Assembly: GCA_002842735.1 (NCBI GenBank) | Contig: PHEB01000001.1 | Span: 124,001 to 188,000 of the forward strand | Reading direction: 5' to 3' | Length of the DNA stretch: 64,000 nt | From: Alphaproteobacteria bacterium HGW-Alphaproteobacteria-7 | GTDB lineage: Bacteria; Pseudomonadota; Alphaproteobacteria; Sphingomonadales; Sphingomonadaceae | Shown: positions 36,722 through 45,760 of the stretch, piece by piece | Position numbering within the stretch: position 1 is the first letter of the stretch | Layout: each line of letters starts with the position of its first letter | Notes under the pieces: model-generated | Seen by the model: the letters and a program-made list of their open reading frames with translations, nothing else | Database searches by the model: none | Told to the model about the DNA's origin: nothing | Position numbers and translations under genes: made by a program

Positions 36722-37294
36722 CTACGCCGCTTGCCGCAATTTCTTCAGCTTCTTCAGCGCCATCGCCTTCTTCAACCGCGACAGGTGGTCGATGAACAGG
36801 ATGCCTTCCAAGTGGTCCATCTCGTGTTGCAAACACGTCGCCATCAGGCCTTCCAGTTGTTCTTCGTGGGTCGCGCCGTCGAGATCCTGATAGCGCACAC
36901 CGCAGGTCGCCGGACGTTCGACGTCGGCGTAAATCTCCGGCACCGACAGGCAGCCTTCCTGATAGATCGAAAGATCGTCCGCCGGATCAAGGATCACCGG
37001 GTTGATGAACACCCGCGGTTCCTTTTTCGTGGCGGGATGGGTGTGGCTATGCCCGTCATGGCTGCATTCGACCGGGGGCGCATCGGGATCATCGGGTTGC
37101 AGATCGATCACCAGCACCCGCTTGGGCACGCCGACCTGAATCGCGGCGAGGCCAATGCCGGGGGCGTCATACATCGTCTCGAACATATCTTCGACCAGCG
37201 TGCGCAGATCGGCGTTGAACTCATGCGGTTCAACCGGGGTCGAGATGATTTTGAGCCGGGGGTCCGGCACTTCAAGGATTTCGCGTATGGCCAT
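36722..37294 (-). CDS. def: Peptide deformylase
   Basis: 190 aa. Removes the formyl group from nascent proteins. The three motifs are present: [17 protein letters not shown] and QHEMDHLEG with the HExxH zinc site. Start ATG 37294 before [14 protein letters not shown]; the track extension upstream encodes a palindromic repeat and is not family sequence. An insertion rich in His/Asp ([15 protein letters not shown]) interrupts the middle of the domain. Functionally linked to fmt, 1 kb to the right. Confidence 0.95.
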   Translation of the reverse strand: MAIREILEVPDPRLKIISTPVEPHEFNADLRTLVEDMFETMYDAPGIGLAAIQVGVPKRVLVIDLQPDDPDAPPVECSHDGHSHTHPATKKEPRVFINPVILDPADDLSIYQEGCLSVPEIYADVERPATCGVRYQDLDGATHEEQLEGLMATCLQHEMDHLEGILFIDHLSRLKKAMALKKLKKLRQAA

Positions 37295-37330
37295 GATTGG
37301 CGATTTAGTGCGCACAGCTTGAAATCTCAA

Positions 37331-37398
37331 GTGAGTCCCCGTGCAGACGGGGATCTCGTTCGGAACTGCGGGAGGCTCCCGCCTGCGCGGGAGCTCAC
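37331..37398. repeat. Palindromic repeat family B, copy 1 (between def and recR)
   Basis: Two hairpins, GTCCCCGTGCAGACGGGGAT and GCGGGAGGCTCCCGC..GCGGGAG, bounded by GTGAG and CTCAC. It aligns almost base for base with 38857-38922 in fmt. Confidence 0.88.
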
Positions 37399-37403
37399 AA
37401 TTG

Positions 37404-38000
37404 TCACCCCATCGGCCGCCGCGCGCGCAATGCCTGCGCCAGCGTACCTTCATCAAGGTAGTCAAGCTCGCCCCCCACCGGCAATCCGTGGGCCAGCTGC
37501 GTCACCCGCAGCGGGAAGGCCTCGAGCCGTTCGGCAATGTAATGCGCGGTGGTCTGGCCTTCCAAGGTGGCGTTCATGGCGAGCACCACTTCGTCCACCG
37601 CGCCGCCTTCAACGCGGGCGAGCAGGCTGGCTATGCCCAAGTCCTCCGGCCCCACCCCGTCCAATGCCGAAAGCCGCCCGCCCAGCACATGATAGCGCCC
37701 CGGAAACAGCCGCGCACGGTCAAGCGCCCAGACATCCGCGACCTCTTCCACCACGCACAGGCTGCGCGAATCGCGGCGCGGATCGGTGCAGATGCCGCAC
37801 GGGTCGCTGGTATCGACATTGCCGCAGGTGGCGCATTCCACCAGCGTTTCCGCAACCCCAGCCAACGCCTCCAGCAGCGCGGGCAGCGCCGTTTCGCGGT
37901 GCTTGACCAGCCACAGCACCGCCCGCCGCGCCGAACGCGGCCCCAGACCCGGCAGACGGGCGAGCGCGGAACTCAGAGCTTCGATTTCCTGTGAGGCCAT
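37404..38000 (-). CDS. recR: Recombination protein RecR
   Basis: 198 aa RecFOR component that loads RecA at gaps. HhH motif [16 protein letters not shown], zinc finger with [19 protein letters not shown], and Toprim domain with [12 protein letters not shown] and [20 protein letters not shown]. The gene follows def in order and may share its transcript. Confidence 0.95.
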   Translation of the reverse strand: MASQEIEALSSALARLPGLGPRSARRAVLWLVKHRETALPALLEALAGVAETLVECATCGNVDTSDPCGICTDPRRDSRSLCVVEEVADVWALDRARLFPGRYHVLGGRLSALDGVGPEDLGIASLLARVEGGAVDEVVLAMNATLEGQTTAHYIAERLEAFPLRVTQLAHGLPVGGELDYLDEGTLAQALRARRPMG

Positions 38001-38020
38001 GATTTTCCCCTACCCGCTCG

Positions 38021-38105
38021 CCCTGAGCTTGTCGAAGGGCTGTTCTGCTCTTTATGGGACAGGCTAGAAGAAAGTGCGGGGCTTCGACAAGCTCAGCCTG
38101 AACGG
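38021..38105. repeat. Inverted repeat pair CCCTGAGCTTGTCGAAG (family D)
   Basis: CCCTGAGCTTGTCGAAGGGC near 38023 and its inverted partner CTTCGACAAGCTCAGCCTGA near 38083 flank a ~45-nt spacer between recR and fmt. This sequence is a widespread repeat in many proteobacteria. The right arm lies just before the fmt start. Confidence 0.8.
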
Positions 38106-38115
38106 GGTTTGTGAG

Positions 38116-39075
38116 TTGCGCATCATTTTCATGGGAACACCCGATTTCGCGGTTCCAGCGCTGCAAGCCCTGAACGCGGCGGGGCATGATATTGCCTGCG
38201 TCTATACCCAGCCGCCGCGCGCTGCGGGCCGGGGCAAGCAGCTGCGCGCATCGCCGGTGCAGGTTGCGGCTGAGGCCTTGGGGCTGATGGTGCGATCGCC
38301 GGTGTCACTGAAGAACGCCGAGGAGCAGGCCGCGTTTGCCGCGCTGAACGCCGATGTCGCGGTGGTGGCCGCTTACGGTTTGATCCTGCCGCAGGCGGTG
38401 CTGGATGCCGCTGCGCATGGCTGCCTCAACATCCACGCCAGCCTGCTGCCGCGCTGGCGCGGGGCGGCGCCGATCCACCGCGCGGTGATGGCGGGCGATG
38501 CGGAGACCGGCGTTACGATCATGCAGATGGAAGCCGGGCTGGATACCGGGCCGATGCTGCACAAGGTGCGCGTGCCCGTGGGGCGCAAGACCACCGGCGG
38601 ACTGACCGAAGAACTCGCCGCCTTGGGGGCCAAGGCGATGGTTGCCGTGCTGGCCGATCTTACGGCTTTCGCGCCAGAGGTGCAGGACGACAGCGCCGCC
38701 ATCTACGCGCCCAAGATCGACAAGGCCGAGGCGAAGATCGACTGGGCCGAGCCTGCCGCAGTGATCGAACGCAAGGTGCGCGCCCTGGCCCCGTTTCCCG
38801 GCGCGTGGTTTGCGTTGGAGGGCGAGCGGGTGAAGTTGCTGCTGGCTGAAACGGTGGTGAGTCCTCGCGCAGGCGGGGACCTCGTGCCAGACGCGGGAGG
38901 CTCCCGCCTGCGCGGGAGTTCGCAAATTGGCACGGTGCTGGACGATAATTTCGCCATCGCCTGCGGGGACGGCGCGCTACGCCCGCTAAAGCTCCAGCGC
39001 GCGGGCAAGCCGGCCATGTCGCGCGAAGACTTCCTGCGTGGGCGGCCGGTGGCGGCGGGCACGGTGCTGGTATGA
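38116..39075 (+). CDS. fmt: Methionyl-tRNA formyltransferase with in-frame palindromic insert
   Basis: Formylates initiator Met-tRNA. From TTG 38116 the protein starts [19 protein letters not shown], the exact family N-terminus, giving 319 aa. [17 protein letters not shown] and the SLLP catalytic region are normal. An upstream in-frame GTG (38074) would add 14 residues encoded by repeat D. In the C-terminal domain about 22 residues ([20 protein letters not shown] and following) are encoded by palindromic element B2 and are foreign to the family; the sequence before and after it ([27 protein letters not shown]) is otherwise continuous. Confidence 0.94.
   Translation: MRIIFMGTPDFAVPALQALNAAGHDIACVYTQPPRAAGRGKQLRASPVQVAAEALGLMVRSPVSLKNAEEQAAFAALNADVAVVAAYGLILPQAVLDAAAHGCLNIHASLLPRWRGAAPIHRAVMAGDAETGVTIMQMEAGLDTGPMLHKVRVPVGRKTTGGLTEELAALGAKAMVAVLADLTAFAPEVQDDSAAIYAPKIDKAEAKIDWAEPAAVIERKVRALAPFPGAWFALEGERVKLLLAETVVSPRAGGDLVPDAGGSRLRGSSQIGTVLDDNFAIACGDGALRPLKLQRAGKPAMSREDFLRGRPVAAGTVLV
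38857..38922. repeat. Palindromic repeat family B, copy 2 (in frame inside fmt)
   Basis: 66 nt, GTGAGTCCTCGCGCAGGCGG at the start and GCGCGGGAGTTCGC at the end, with hairpins CTCGCGCAGGCGGG-type and CGGGAGGCTCCCG. Length is a multiple of three, and it is read without a stop in the fmt frame. Confidence 0.9.
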
Positions 39076-39085
39076 GCCTGACGGA

Positions 39086-39835
39086 ATGACCCGCTTCGCG
39101 CTCACCCTCGAATTTGACGGCACGCCGTTCCACGGGCTGCAACGCCAGTCCAACGGGCCGAGCGTGCAGCAATCGGTCGAAACCGCGCTGCACCGCATCA
39201 CCGGTGAACACGCCACGCTCCACAGCGCCGGGCGCACCGATGCGGGGGTGCACGCGCTGGGGATGCGATCCCATGTCGACCTTGAAAAAGACATCACCGC
39301 GTTCCGATTGATGGGGGCGCTGAATGCCCACCTGCGGCCTGATCCGATTGCGGTCACAGCTTGCGAGATTGTGCCGGACGATTGGCACGCGCGCTTTTCC
39401 TGCACAGGCAGGCGCTATCTCTACCGCATCGTCAACCGCCGCGCACCGCTCGCCTTGCAGCGCGATCGGGCGTGGCAGGTGGCGACCCCGCTGGATGCCG
39501 ACGCGATGCACCATGCTGCGCAGGTGCTGGTGGGGCGGCATGATTTCACTACCTTCCGATCCATCCATTGTCAGGCAGCCGATCCGGTCAAGACGCTCGA
39601 CCGGCTCGACGTTGAGCGGGTTGGTGAGGACGTGCACATCCACGCCGCCGCGCGTTCGTTCCTGCATCATCAGGTGCGCAGCATGGTCGGGTGCCTCAAA
39701 CTGGTGGGCACCGGAACGTGGGACTCCGCCCGCCTCGCCGCCGCGCTGGCCGCGCGGGATCGCGGCGCATTGGGCCTGAACGCACCGCCGCATGGGTTAT
39801 ATTTTGTCGAGGCGGTTTACCCAACGTCACCCTAG
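39086..39835 (+). CDS. truA: tRNA pseudouridine(38-40) synthase
   Basis: 249 aa. Start ATG 39086, [20 protein letters not shown]. Catalytic Asp in [23 protein letters not shown] and [15 protein letters not shown] are conserved. It follows fmt by 10 nt and is probably co-transcribed. Confidence 0.95.
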   Translation: MTRFALTLEFDGTPFHGLQRQSNGPSVQQSVETALHRITGEHATLHSAGRTDAGVHALGMRSHVDLEKDITAFRLMGALNAHLRPDPIAVTACEIVPDDWHARFSCTGRRYLYRIVNRRAPLALQRDRAWQVATPLDADAMHHAAQVLVGRHDFTTFRSIHCQAADPVKTLDRLDVERVGEDVHIHAAARSFLHHQVRSMVGCLKLVGTGTWDSARLAAALAARDRGALGLNAPPHGLYFVEAVYPTSP

Positions 39836-39841
39836 CCACCA

Positions 39842-39939
39842 CGTCATTGCGAGCGTAGCGAAGCAATCCAGCCCCGCATTTGCTGGCCAGTCCCGCGCCT
39901 GCTGGATTGCCACGGAGCCTGCGGCCACGCGCAATGACG
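39842..39939. repeat. Palindromic repeat family A, copy 4
   Basis: Outer arms CGTCATTGCGAGCGTAGCGA and GCCACGCGCAATGACG, inner arms AGCAATCCAGC and GCTGGATTGCC. Located between truA and the MDR oxidoreductase; the track start of the latter (39880) lies inside it. Confidence 0.85.
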
Positions 39940-39957
39940 AAATCGAGGATCGAACTT

Positions 39958-41067
39958 ATGACCACCGGAAAACAGCTTTTCACCACCCTCACCGCCGACG
40001 GCAAATTGACGCTCGAAGTGGCCGAGGCCACCTTCCCCGCGCCCACCGGCAATCAGGTGCTGGTCAAGATGGAGGCCGCGCCGATCAACCCGTCCGATCT
40101 GGCGATCCTCACCAGCGCGGCCGATTTCGACAATGCCCAATACACCCCCGGCAAGGTGGTGGCGACCATGCCCGAACCGTTCCTGTCGGGCCAGAAAGGC
40201 CGCCACGGCCAGCGCCTGCCTGCGGGCAACGAAGGCGCAGGCACCGTGGTCGCCTGCGGTGATAGCGACATGGCAAAGGCGCTGATGGGCACGCGCGTCG
40301 CCTGCGTTCCGGGCAGCGCGTTCAGCCAATATGCCATTGCCGATGCGATGATGTGCCTGCCGCTGGGCGATCATTCTTCCGAGGAAGGCGCGTCGAGCTT
40401 CGTCAACCCGATGACCGCTCTGGCCTTCGTCGAAACCGCGAAGCTGGAAGGCCATTCCGCGATCATCCACCTCGCCGCCGCGTCCAACCTCGGCCAGATG
40501 CTCAATCGGATCTGCATCGAAGACGGGATGAAGCTGGTCAACATCGTGCGCCGCGATGAACACGTCGAACTGCTCAAATCGCAGGGCGCGCAATATGTCG
40601 TGAACTCGTCCGCCCCGACCTACATGGCCGATCTGCGCGCGGCGATTAAGGAAACCGGCGCGTTCCTCGGCTTTGATCCGATTGGCGGCGGGCAAAACTC
40701 CGACCATGTGCTGAAAGCGATGGAGCAGGTCGCATCCAGCCAGATGACCGAGTTTTCGCGCTACGGATCGAACCAGGACAAGAAGATGTATATGTACGGG
40801 CGGCTTGACCTGTCGCCGACGATCCTGACGCCTTCCTATGGCCTGCAATGGAGTGTTGCGGGCTGGTTGCTGACCCCGTTCCTGCAACGTGCGGGCATGG
40901 AAACCGTGGTGCGGCTGCGCACGCGGGTGCAGCAGAACCTCACCACCACCTTCGCTTCGCATTACAAGGCGAAGGTGACGCTGGAAGGAATGCTGGAGAA
41001 GGACGTGATCAGCGATTACCGCCAGATGAAAACCGGCGAGAAATATCTGGTTACGCCCTGGGGCTGA
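39958..41067 (+). CDS. Medium-chain dehydrogenase/reductase family protein
   Basis: 369 aa, start ATG 39958 with GAGGA 8 nt upstream. GroES-like part PTGNQVLVKMEAAPINPSDL and GNEGAGTVVACG; cofactor domain GHSAIIHLAAASNLGQML and VNIVRRDEHVELLKSQGAQ; C-terminal FDPIGGGQNSDHVLKAMEQ. No zinc-ligand cysteines are visible, so it is likely a quinone or enoyl reductase type. Substrate unknown. A perfect hairpin (CATTCAGGAA/TTCCTGAATG) follows. Confidence 0.8.
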   Translation: MTTGKQLFTTLTADGKLTLEVAEATFPAPTGNQVLVKMEAAPINPSDLAILTSAADFDNAQYTPGKVVATMPEPFLSGQKGRHGQRLPAGNEGAGTVVACGDSDMAKALMGTRVACVPGSAFSQYAIADAMMCLPLGDHSSEEGASSFVNPMTALAFVETAKLEGHSAIIHLAAASNLGQMLNRICIEDGMKLVNIVRRDEHVELLKSQGAQYVVNSSAPTYMADLRAAIKETGAFLGFDPIGGGQNSDHVLKAMEQVASSQMTEFSRYGSNQDKKMYMYGRLDLSPTILTPSYGLQWSVAGWLLTPFLQRAGMETVVRLRTRVQQNLTTTFASHYKAKVTLEGMLEKDVISDYRQMKTGEKYLVTPWG

Positions 41068-41753
41068 TTCAACGCACCGCCGCTGCCGGGCATTCAGGAA
41101 GCCGTGACGGTTCCTGAATGTAGGAGACACATGTGACACTGTCCTGAAACCAAAAACCCGCCCCCCATGCTGCGCCGCGCGCGATCCGGCGCGGCCTGCA
41201 ACCCCGGCTGCGCGCAGAAACGGATTAGGAGAGGGTCGCACAATCATCGAGCCAGACTGCCAGCAGCAAGCCAGGTAGGAAAGGAGGCACTGCTGGCCCG
41301 GAGGGGATGGCAGCTTTCAGGGATGCGGTTGCAGTTGTCGGAGGGCTGGAAGTGGGTGGATTTGCGGCCATCCCTCGTCATCCCGGCGACGGATGGGACG
41401 CAGGGCGGTGCGCACTGCCCGATGAGGCTCTGGGCCCCGGCCTTCGCCGGGGTGACGGGAACGTCCGCTTCGGGATCGATTGCTGAACGGCGGTTTTCAG
41501 CGGCGAGAATGCTAGACCGCTTTCGGGATTGCGCATCGACCCCGCTTATGATTGCTGATGGGTGGATTCCCGCCATTCTCTCAATCGTCGCCCCGTGCTT
41601 GACACGGGGCTTGGCTTCCTTGTTTCGACACCATCGAAGGAGAAAAGCCTGACCCCGTGTCAAGCACGGGGCGACGAATCTTGGAAAGTCGTGAATGTGG
41701 TCGCTAGCCGAATCTCAGCTTTTAGCGAGATTTCCGAAAAAGCCGCCGCCCCC
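41068..41753. other. Gene-free region rich in palindromes
   Basis: 686 nt without a supported gene. It holds: a 10-bp stem CATTCAGGAA/TTCCTGAATG (41091-41120), a plausible terminator; a repeat of the type CGTCATCCCGG...CCGGGGTGACGGG (41375-41461), related to a shorter copy at 27411-27439; and a 25-bp perfect inverted repeat (41585-41677). The apparent 139-codon minus ORF across it is translated repeat. No RNA gene recognised. Confidence 0.6.
41585..41677. repeat. Perfect 25-bp inverted repeat element
   Basis: TCGTCGCCCCGTGCTTGACA continuing CGGGG at 41585-41609 is the exact reverse complement of 41653-41677. The 43-nt spacer contains a smaller imperfect palindrome (TTTCGACACCATCGAAGG). Both arms being identical suggests a recent or functionally constrained element. 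Confidence 0.88.
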
Positions 41754-42740
41754 TCACCCCCCGTCAAACGCCGCCTGCACCGCTGCCGCATCGCTAATCC
41801 CGCCCGCGATCAGCACCATCAGCAGCACCCGCGCCTTGGCCGGGCCGAGCGCGCGGGCTGCCACCAGCCCCAGCGCATCGTCATCCACTTCGACATTGCG
41901 GTCGACGATGCCTTCGTCCACCCGGCTTGATCGCACCACCGGCACGCCTGCCGCCGCTGCCTCGGCCAGCGCGGCGATCACGCAGGCGGGCGCGTTGCCC
42001 TGCCCCATTCCGGCGAGCACAATCCCCTTGCATCCGATGCCGAGCAGTGCCTTGACCGGTTGTTCATCCATCCCGGCGCCCGCGGTCAGGATCGCCACGC
42101 GCGGCAGCGTAGCGGGCCATGCAAAGCGCGCACGTTCGCCCAATCTGTGCGGCGGGCCGAACCAGTCGAGACGCGCCGGGGTCACGCGCGCAATGCTCCC
42201 GCGCGGAAAGCTTTTGAATGCATCGATGCTGCTCGTCGCCGCCTTGCGAGCATCGCGCGCCGCCAGCACGCCGTCACCCATCACCAGCAACACGCCGCGC
42301 CCCGCCGCCGCAGGGTCGCTCACCACCCGCACCGCATTGGCGAAATTGCGCATCCCGTCCGCCCCCACCGCATCGGCAGGCCGCATCGCGCCGACCAGCA
42401 CAACCGGCTTGCCCGCAGGCAGGGTGAGATCGAGCAGGAACGCGGTTTCCTCCGCCGTATCCGTGCCGTGGGTGATGATAACGCCGGTAATCGCGGGATC
42501 GGCGAGCGCGCCCGCGCAGGCCGCGTGCAGCGCCTGCCACTGCGGCCAGCCGATGTCCTGCGAACCGATCTGCGCGATGTCCTGCGGGATCAACTCCGCG
42601 TCGAGGCCCAGCCCGGCCAGATTGCCCAGCATGGCATCAAGCGACAATCCGCCGGGTTGATAGGCCGCGCTGGTGGCGCTTTCCGCCGCGCCGGCAATCG
42701 TGCCGCCGGTGCCCAGAACAAGAATGCGCGGGTTGGTCAT
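41754..42740 (-). CDS. L-asparaginase
   Basis: 328 aa. Catalytic threonines in VLGTGGTIAGAA and ITHGTDTAEETAFLL, plus VLVGAMRPADAVGADG. Hydrolyses asparagine (or glutamine) to the acid and ammonia. No signal peptide, suggesting a cytoplasmic form. Monocistronic, start ATG 42740. Confidence 0.93.
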   Translation of the reverse strand: MTNPRILVLGTGGTIAGAAESATSAAYQPGGLSLDAMLGNLAGLGLDAELIPQDIAQIGSQDIGWPQWQALHAACAGALADPAITGVIITHGTDTAEETAFLLDLTLPAGKPVVLVGAMRPADAVGADGMRNFANAVRVVSDPAAAGRGVLLVMGDGVLAARDARKAATSSIDAFKSFPRGSIARVTPARLDWFGPPHRLGERARFAWPATLPRVAILTAGAGMDEQPVKALLGIGCKGIVLAGMGQGNAPACVIAALAEAAAAGVPVVRSSRVDEGIVDRNVEVDDDALGLVAARALGPAKARVLLMVLIAGGISDAAAVQAAFDGG

Positions 42741-42833
42741 CCGCCTGCCCTACTCATCCGCGCCCGCCAGCGCCAGCACCAGAAGGCAATTGCATTTGCG
42801 CAAACCTGCGTTAGAGAGCGCATCCGCATAGTG

Positions 42834-42909
42834 GGGCGGTTAGCTCAGTTGGTAGAGCATCTCGTTTACACCGAGAGGGTCAGCGGTTCGAGCCCGTTAC
42901 CGCCCACCA
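42834..42909 (+). tRNA. tRNA-Val (anticodon TAC)
   Basis: 76 nt including encoded CCA. Acceptor GGGCGGT pairs with ACCGCCC; D arm TAGCTCAGTTGGTAGAGC; anticodon stem TCTCG/CGAGA with loop TTTACAC giving TAC; T arm GCGGTTCGAGCCCGT. All cloverleaf arms are well formed. Confidence 0.97.
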
Positions 42910-43021
42910 TATTTTCAGTTGCTTGGTTCGCTTCCCTGAAATTCTCGATGTCCGGCGGTCACTCCACCTGCATTGTCGGGCCCGCAAACTCCCGATACAT
43001 GGCGGCCAAAGGAATATCCCA

Positions 43022-43687
43022 ATGCCCCGTTTTGCCACTGGCGTCGTCAAGTTCCAGCGCGAAGTCTTCCCTGAAAAGCGGGAGCTGTTTGAACAGCTGA
43101 GCGCGGGCCAAAGCCCCGAAGCGCTGTTCATCACCTGCTCGGATAGCCGGATCGAAACCGCGATGATCACCCAGACCGATCCGGGCGACCTGTTCATCTG
43201 CCGCAATGCGGGCAACATCGTGCCCCCGCACACCAACGAAACCGGCGGGATGACCGCATCGATCGAATTTGCCATCGGCGCGCTTCATATTCCGCACATT
43301 GTCATCTGCGGGCATACCGAATGCGGCGCGATGGCAGGCGCGATGAACCGCGCGGGGCTGACAGGCCTGCCCCACGTCAGCAAATGGTTGGGCTTTGTGC
43401 AGGGTGCGATCGATATCGTCGAGGCGATGGGTGCTGGCCTTGATCCCGAGGCAAAGATGCGGATGCTGCTGGAGCAGAACGTGATCCTGCAATTGCAGCA
43501 CATCAAAACCCACCCGACCGTTGCGGTTGCCTTGGCACAAAAGGAAGTCCGGCTGCACGGCTGGGTATATGATATCGCAACCGGGCAGGTGGCAGCCTAC
43601 GACGAAGCGACCGAAAGCTGGTTACCGGTTGAAGATCACTATGCCGCTGAACTTGCTGCAGCGGCGATGGAAAGCCACCACTGCTGA
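43022..43687 (+). CDS. Beta-class carbonic anhydrase
   Basis: 221 aa. Zinc ligands in ITCSDSRIET and VICGHTECGAM, and the conserved CRNAGNIVPP. Interconverts CO2 and bicarbonate. ATG 43022 precedes PRFATGVVKF; the track start lies just after the tRNA and is not supported. Confidence 0.94.
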   Translation: MPRFATGVVKFQREVFPEKRELFEQLSAGQSPEALFITCSDSRIETAMITQTDPGDLFICRNAGNIVPPHTNETGGMTASIEFAIGALHIPHIVICGHTECGAMAGAMNRAGLTGLPHVSKWLGFVQGAIDIVEAMGAGLDPEAKMRMLLEQNVILQLQHIKTHPTVAVALAQKEVRLHGWVYDIATGQVAAYDEATESWLPVEDHYAAELAAAAMESHHC

Positions 43688-43771
43688 ATCGCGCCACTTT
43701 CCCATTACACGTTCCTTGATCCTGCGCTTCGACACGCGCATGACCGCGATACGGAAACAGGAGAGCGAGCG

Positions 43772-45751
43772 ATGATGATGGTGGTGCGATATTGGGCAGG
43801 CGCAATGCTCGCCGTGGCCAGCGCGGCGGCGCTGTCAGCGCAGGAAACCGCCGGGCCTCCGGCCGCCAGCGATCCGACCCGCGCCGCGCAGGCCGTCGCA
43901 GCAGCCGCCCTGCCCGCCGAAGGCACGCGCGACGGCGATTTTTCCACCCGCGGCTTTATCGCCACCCGCACCGACCCGATCATCACCGATGCCAGCGGCA
44001 AGCCGGTCTGGAACCTTGCCGCCTATGCCTTTGTCGATGGCCCTGCGCCCGACACTGTCCACCCCAGCCTGTGGCGGCATATGCGCCACCTGAAACACCA
44101 CGGGCTGTATCAGGTGACGGACAATGTCTGGCAGGTGCGCGGCTTTGACCTGTCGAACATGACGATCATTCGCGGGCAGACTGGCTGGATCGTGATCGAC
44201 CCGCTCACCAGCGTCGAAACCGCGCGCGCGGCGATGGAGTTGGTGAACGCGACCCTCGGCCAGCGTACCGTCAGCGCGGTGATCTATTCGCACAGCCATG
44301 CCGACCATTTCGGCGGTGTGCGCGGGGTGGTGGATCCAGCAGACGTTTCCGCAGGCCGCACGCAGGTGATCGCGCCCGAAGGCTTCATGGAAGAAGCCAC
44401 GTCGGAAAATGTCATGGCCGGCGGAGCGATGCTGCGGCGCGCGGCCTATCAGTTTGCCACCGGGATGCCGCCCGGCCCAACTGGCCAGATGGGCAGCGGG
44501 ATCGGCATGGCGGTATCGGGCGGCACGCTGTCGCTGATCGCGCCGACCGCCACCATCGCCGCGACTGGCGAGGCCCGCGAGGTTGACGGTGTGACGCTGG
44601 AATTCCAGATCGTTTCGGGCAGCGAGGCTCCGGCGGAATTCAACGTGTTCGTCGCACCCGAAAAGATCTTCCTCGCCGCTGAAATCGCCACCTGCACGCT
44701 GCACAACATCCTCACCCCGCGCGGCGCCAAGGTGCGCGATACGCGCGCATGGGCGCATTACCTCGACGAAGCGGCCACCCGTTACGGCCCGCAAAGCGAA
44801 GTGGTGATTTCCAGCCATTGCTGGCCGATCTTCGGGCAGGCGGAAGGCACCGCATGGCTCACCGCGCAGCGCGACAATTATCGCTGGCTGCACGATCAGA
44901 CCGTGCGGCGCATGAACCGGGGTGAGACGATGGGCGAGATTGCCGAGGCATTGTCCGCCGCGCCGCCGCCGGGGTTGGGCGATGAATGGGCGACGCATGG
45001 CTATTACGGAACGGTCAGCCACAATTCCAAGGCGATCTATCAGTTCTACCTCGGCTGGTATGATGCGGTGCCCGCCAACCTCCACGCTCACCCGCCGGTG
45101 GAGCGCGCCGCGCGGCTGATCGCGGCATTGGGCGGCGCGGATCGCACGCTGGCGCTGGCGCGCGGCGCGATGGCGACGGGGGATTACCGCTGGGCATCCG
45201 ACCTCCTGCAAAATCTGGTTTTTGCCGCGCCTGACAATGCGGCGGCCACGGCATTGCTGGCCGAAAGTTATGAACAGCAGGGCTTTCAGGCTGAAAGCGC
45301 GATTTGGCGTAACCAGTTCCTCGCCGCCGCGCGCGATCTGCGACAGGGCAGCACACCAAGATCAGCGGCGCAGAGCACCGATCTGATCGCCGCGATTGCC
45401 ACCGCCGAACTGCTCGATTCCGCTGCCACCCGGTTTGCGCCGGAGCGGTTCGGCGCGCGCAAGCTGACCGTCGCGCTCGACCTGACAGACCGCAAGGAAC
45501 AGGCGATGCTCGAAGCCAATGGAAGCGTGCTGATCGGGCGGGTCGGCGCATTGCCCGCCGCGCCCCCCGCCATACCCGACATTACCGTTCGCGGCCCGCG
45601 TGCGCTGTTGCTGGCGATGCTGTTTCTGAAACAGCCGGTCGCCGCGATGCAAAAAGCCGGGCTTCAGGTCGAAGGCGATGCCGCCGCGCTGCAACACCTG
45701 ATCGATGCGCTTGATCCGGTGCCGCAGGGCTTTGACATCGTAATGCCCTAG
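43772..45751 (+). CDS. Alkyl/aryl-sulfatase-like metallo-beta-lactamase fold enzyme (SdsA1 type)
   Basis: 659 aa with a signal peptide (AMLAVASAAALSAQ). Zinc motif YSHSHADHFGGVRG, a second ligand block FLAAEIATCTLHN and ISSHCWPIFG, then the dimerisation part (YFLGWYDAVPANLHAH-like: QFYLGWYDAVPANL) and a C-terminal SCP2-like domain. SdsA1-type enzymes cleave primary alkyl sulfates such as SDS in the periplasm. Start at the first of three tandem ATGs, with AGGAG upstream. Confidence 0.88.
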   Translation: MMMVVRYWAGAMLAVASAAALSAQETAGPPAASDPTRAAQAVAAAALPAEGTRDGDFSTRGFIATRTDPIITDASGKPVWNLAAYAFVDGPAPDTVHPSLWRHMRHLKHHGLYQVTDNVWQVRGFDLSNMTIIRGQTGWIVIDPLTSVETARAAMELVNATLGQRTVSAVIYSHSHADHFGGVRGVVDPADVSAGRTQVIAPEGFMEEATSENVMAGGAMLRRAAYQFATGMPPGPTGQMGSGIGMAVSGGTLSLIAPTATIAATGEAREVDGVTLEFQIVSGSEAPAEFNVFVAPEKIFLAAEIATCTLHNILTPRGAKVRDTRAWAHYLDEAATRYGPQSEVVISSHCWPIFGQAEGTAWLTAQRDNYRWLHDQTVRRMNRGETMGEIAEALSAAPPPGLGDEWATHGYYGTVSHNSKAIYQFYLGWYDAVPANLHAHPPVERAARLIAALGGADRTLALARGAMATGDYRWASDLLQNLVFAAPDNAAATALLAESYEQQGFQAESAIWRNQFLAAARDLRQGSTPRSAAQSTDLIAAIATAELLDSAATRFAPERFGARKLTVALDLTDRKEQAMLEANGSVLIGRVGALPAAPPAIPDITVRGPRALLLAMLFLKQPVAAMQKAGLQVEGDAAALQHLIDALDPVPQGFDIVMP

Positions 45752-45760
45752 GGTCAGGCT

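Noticed and set aside
41244-41663. Minus-strand ORF of 139 aa
   Set aside because: It is made largely of translated palindromic repeats (for example VTPAKAGAQ) with no family resemblance.
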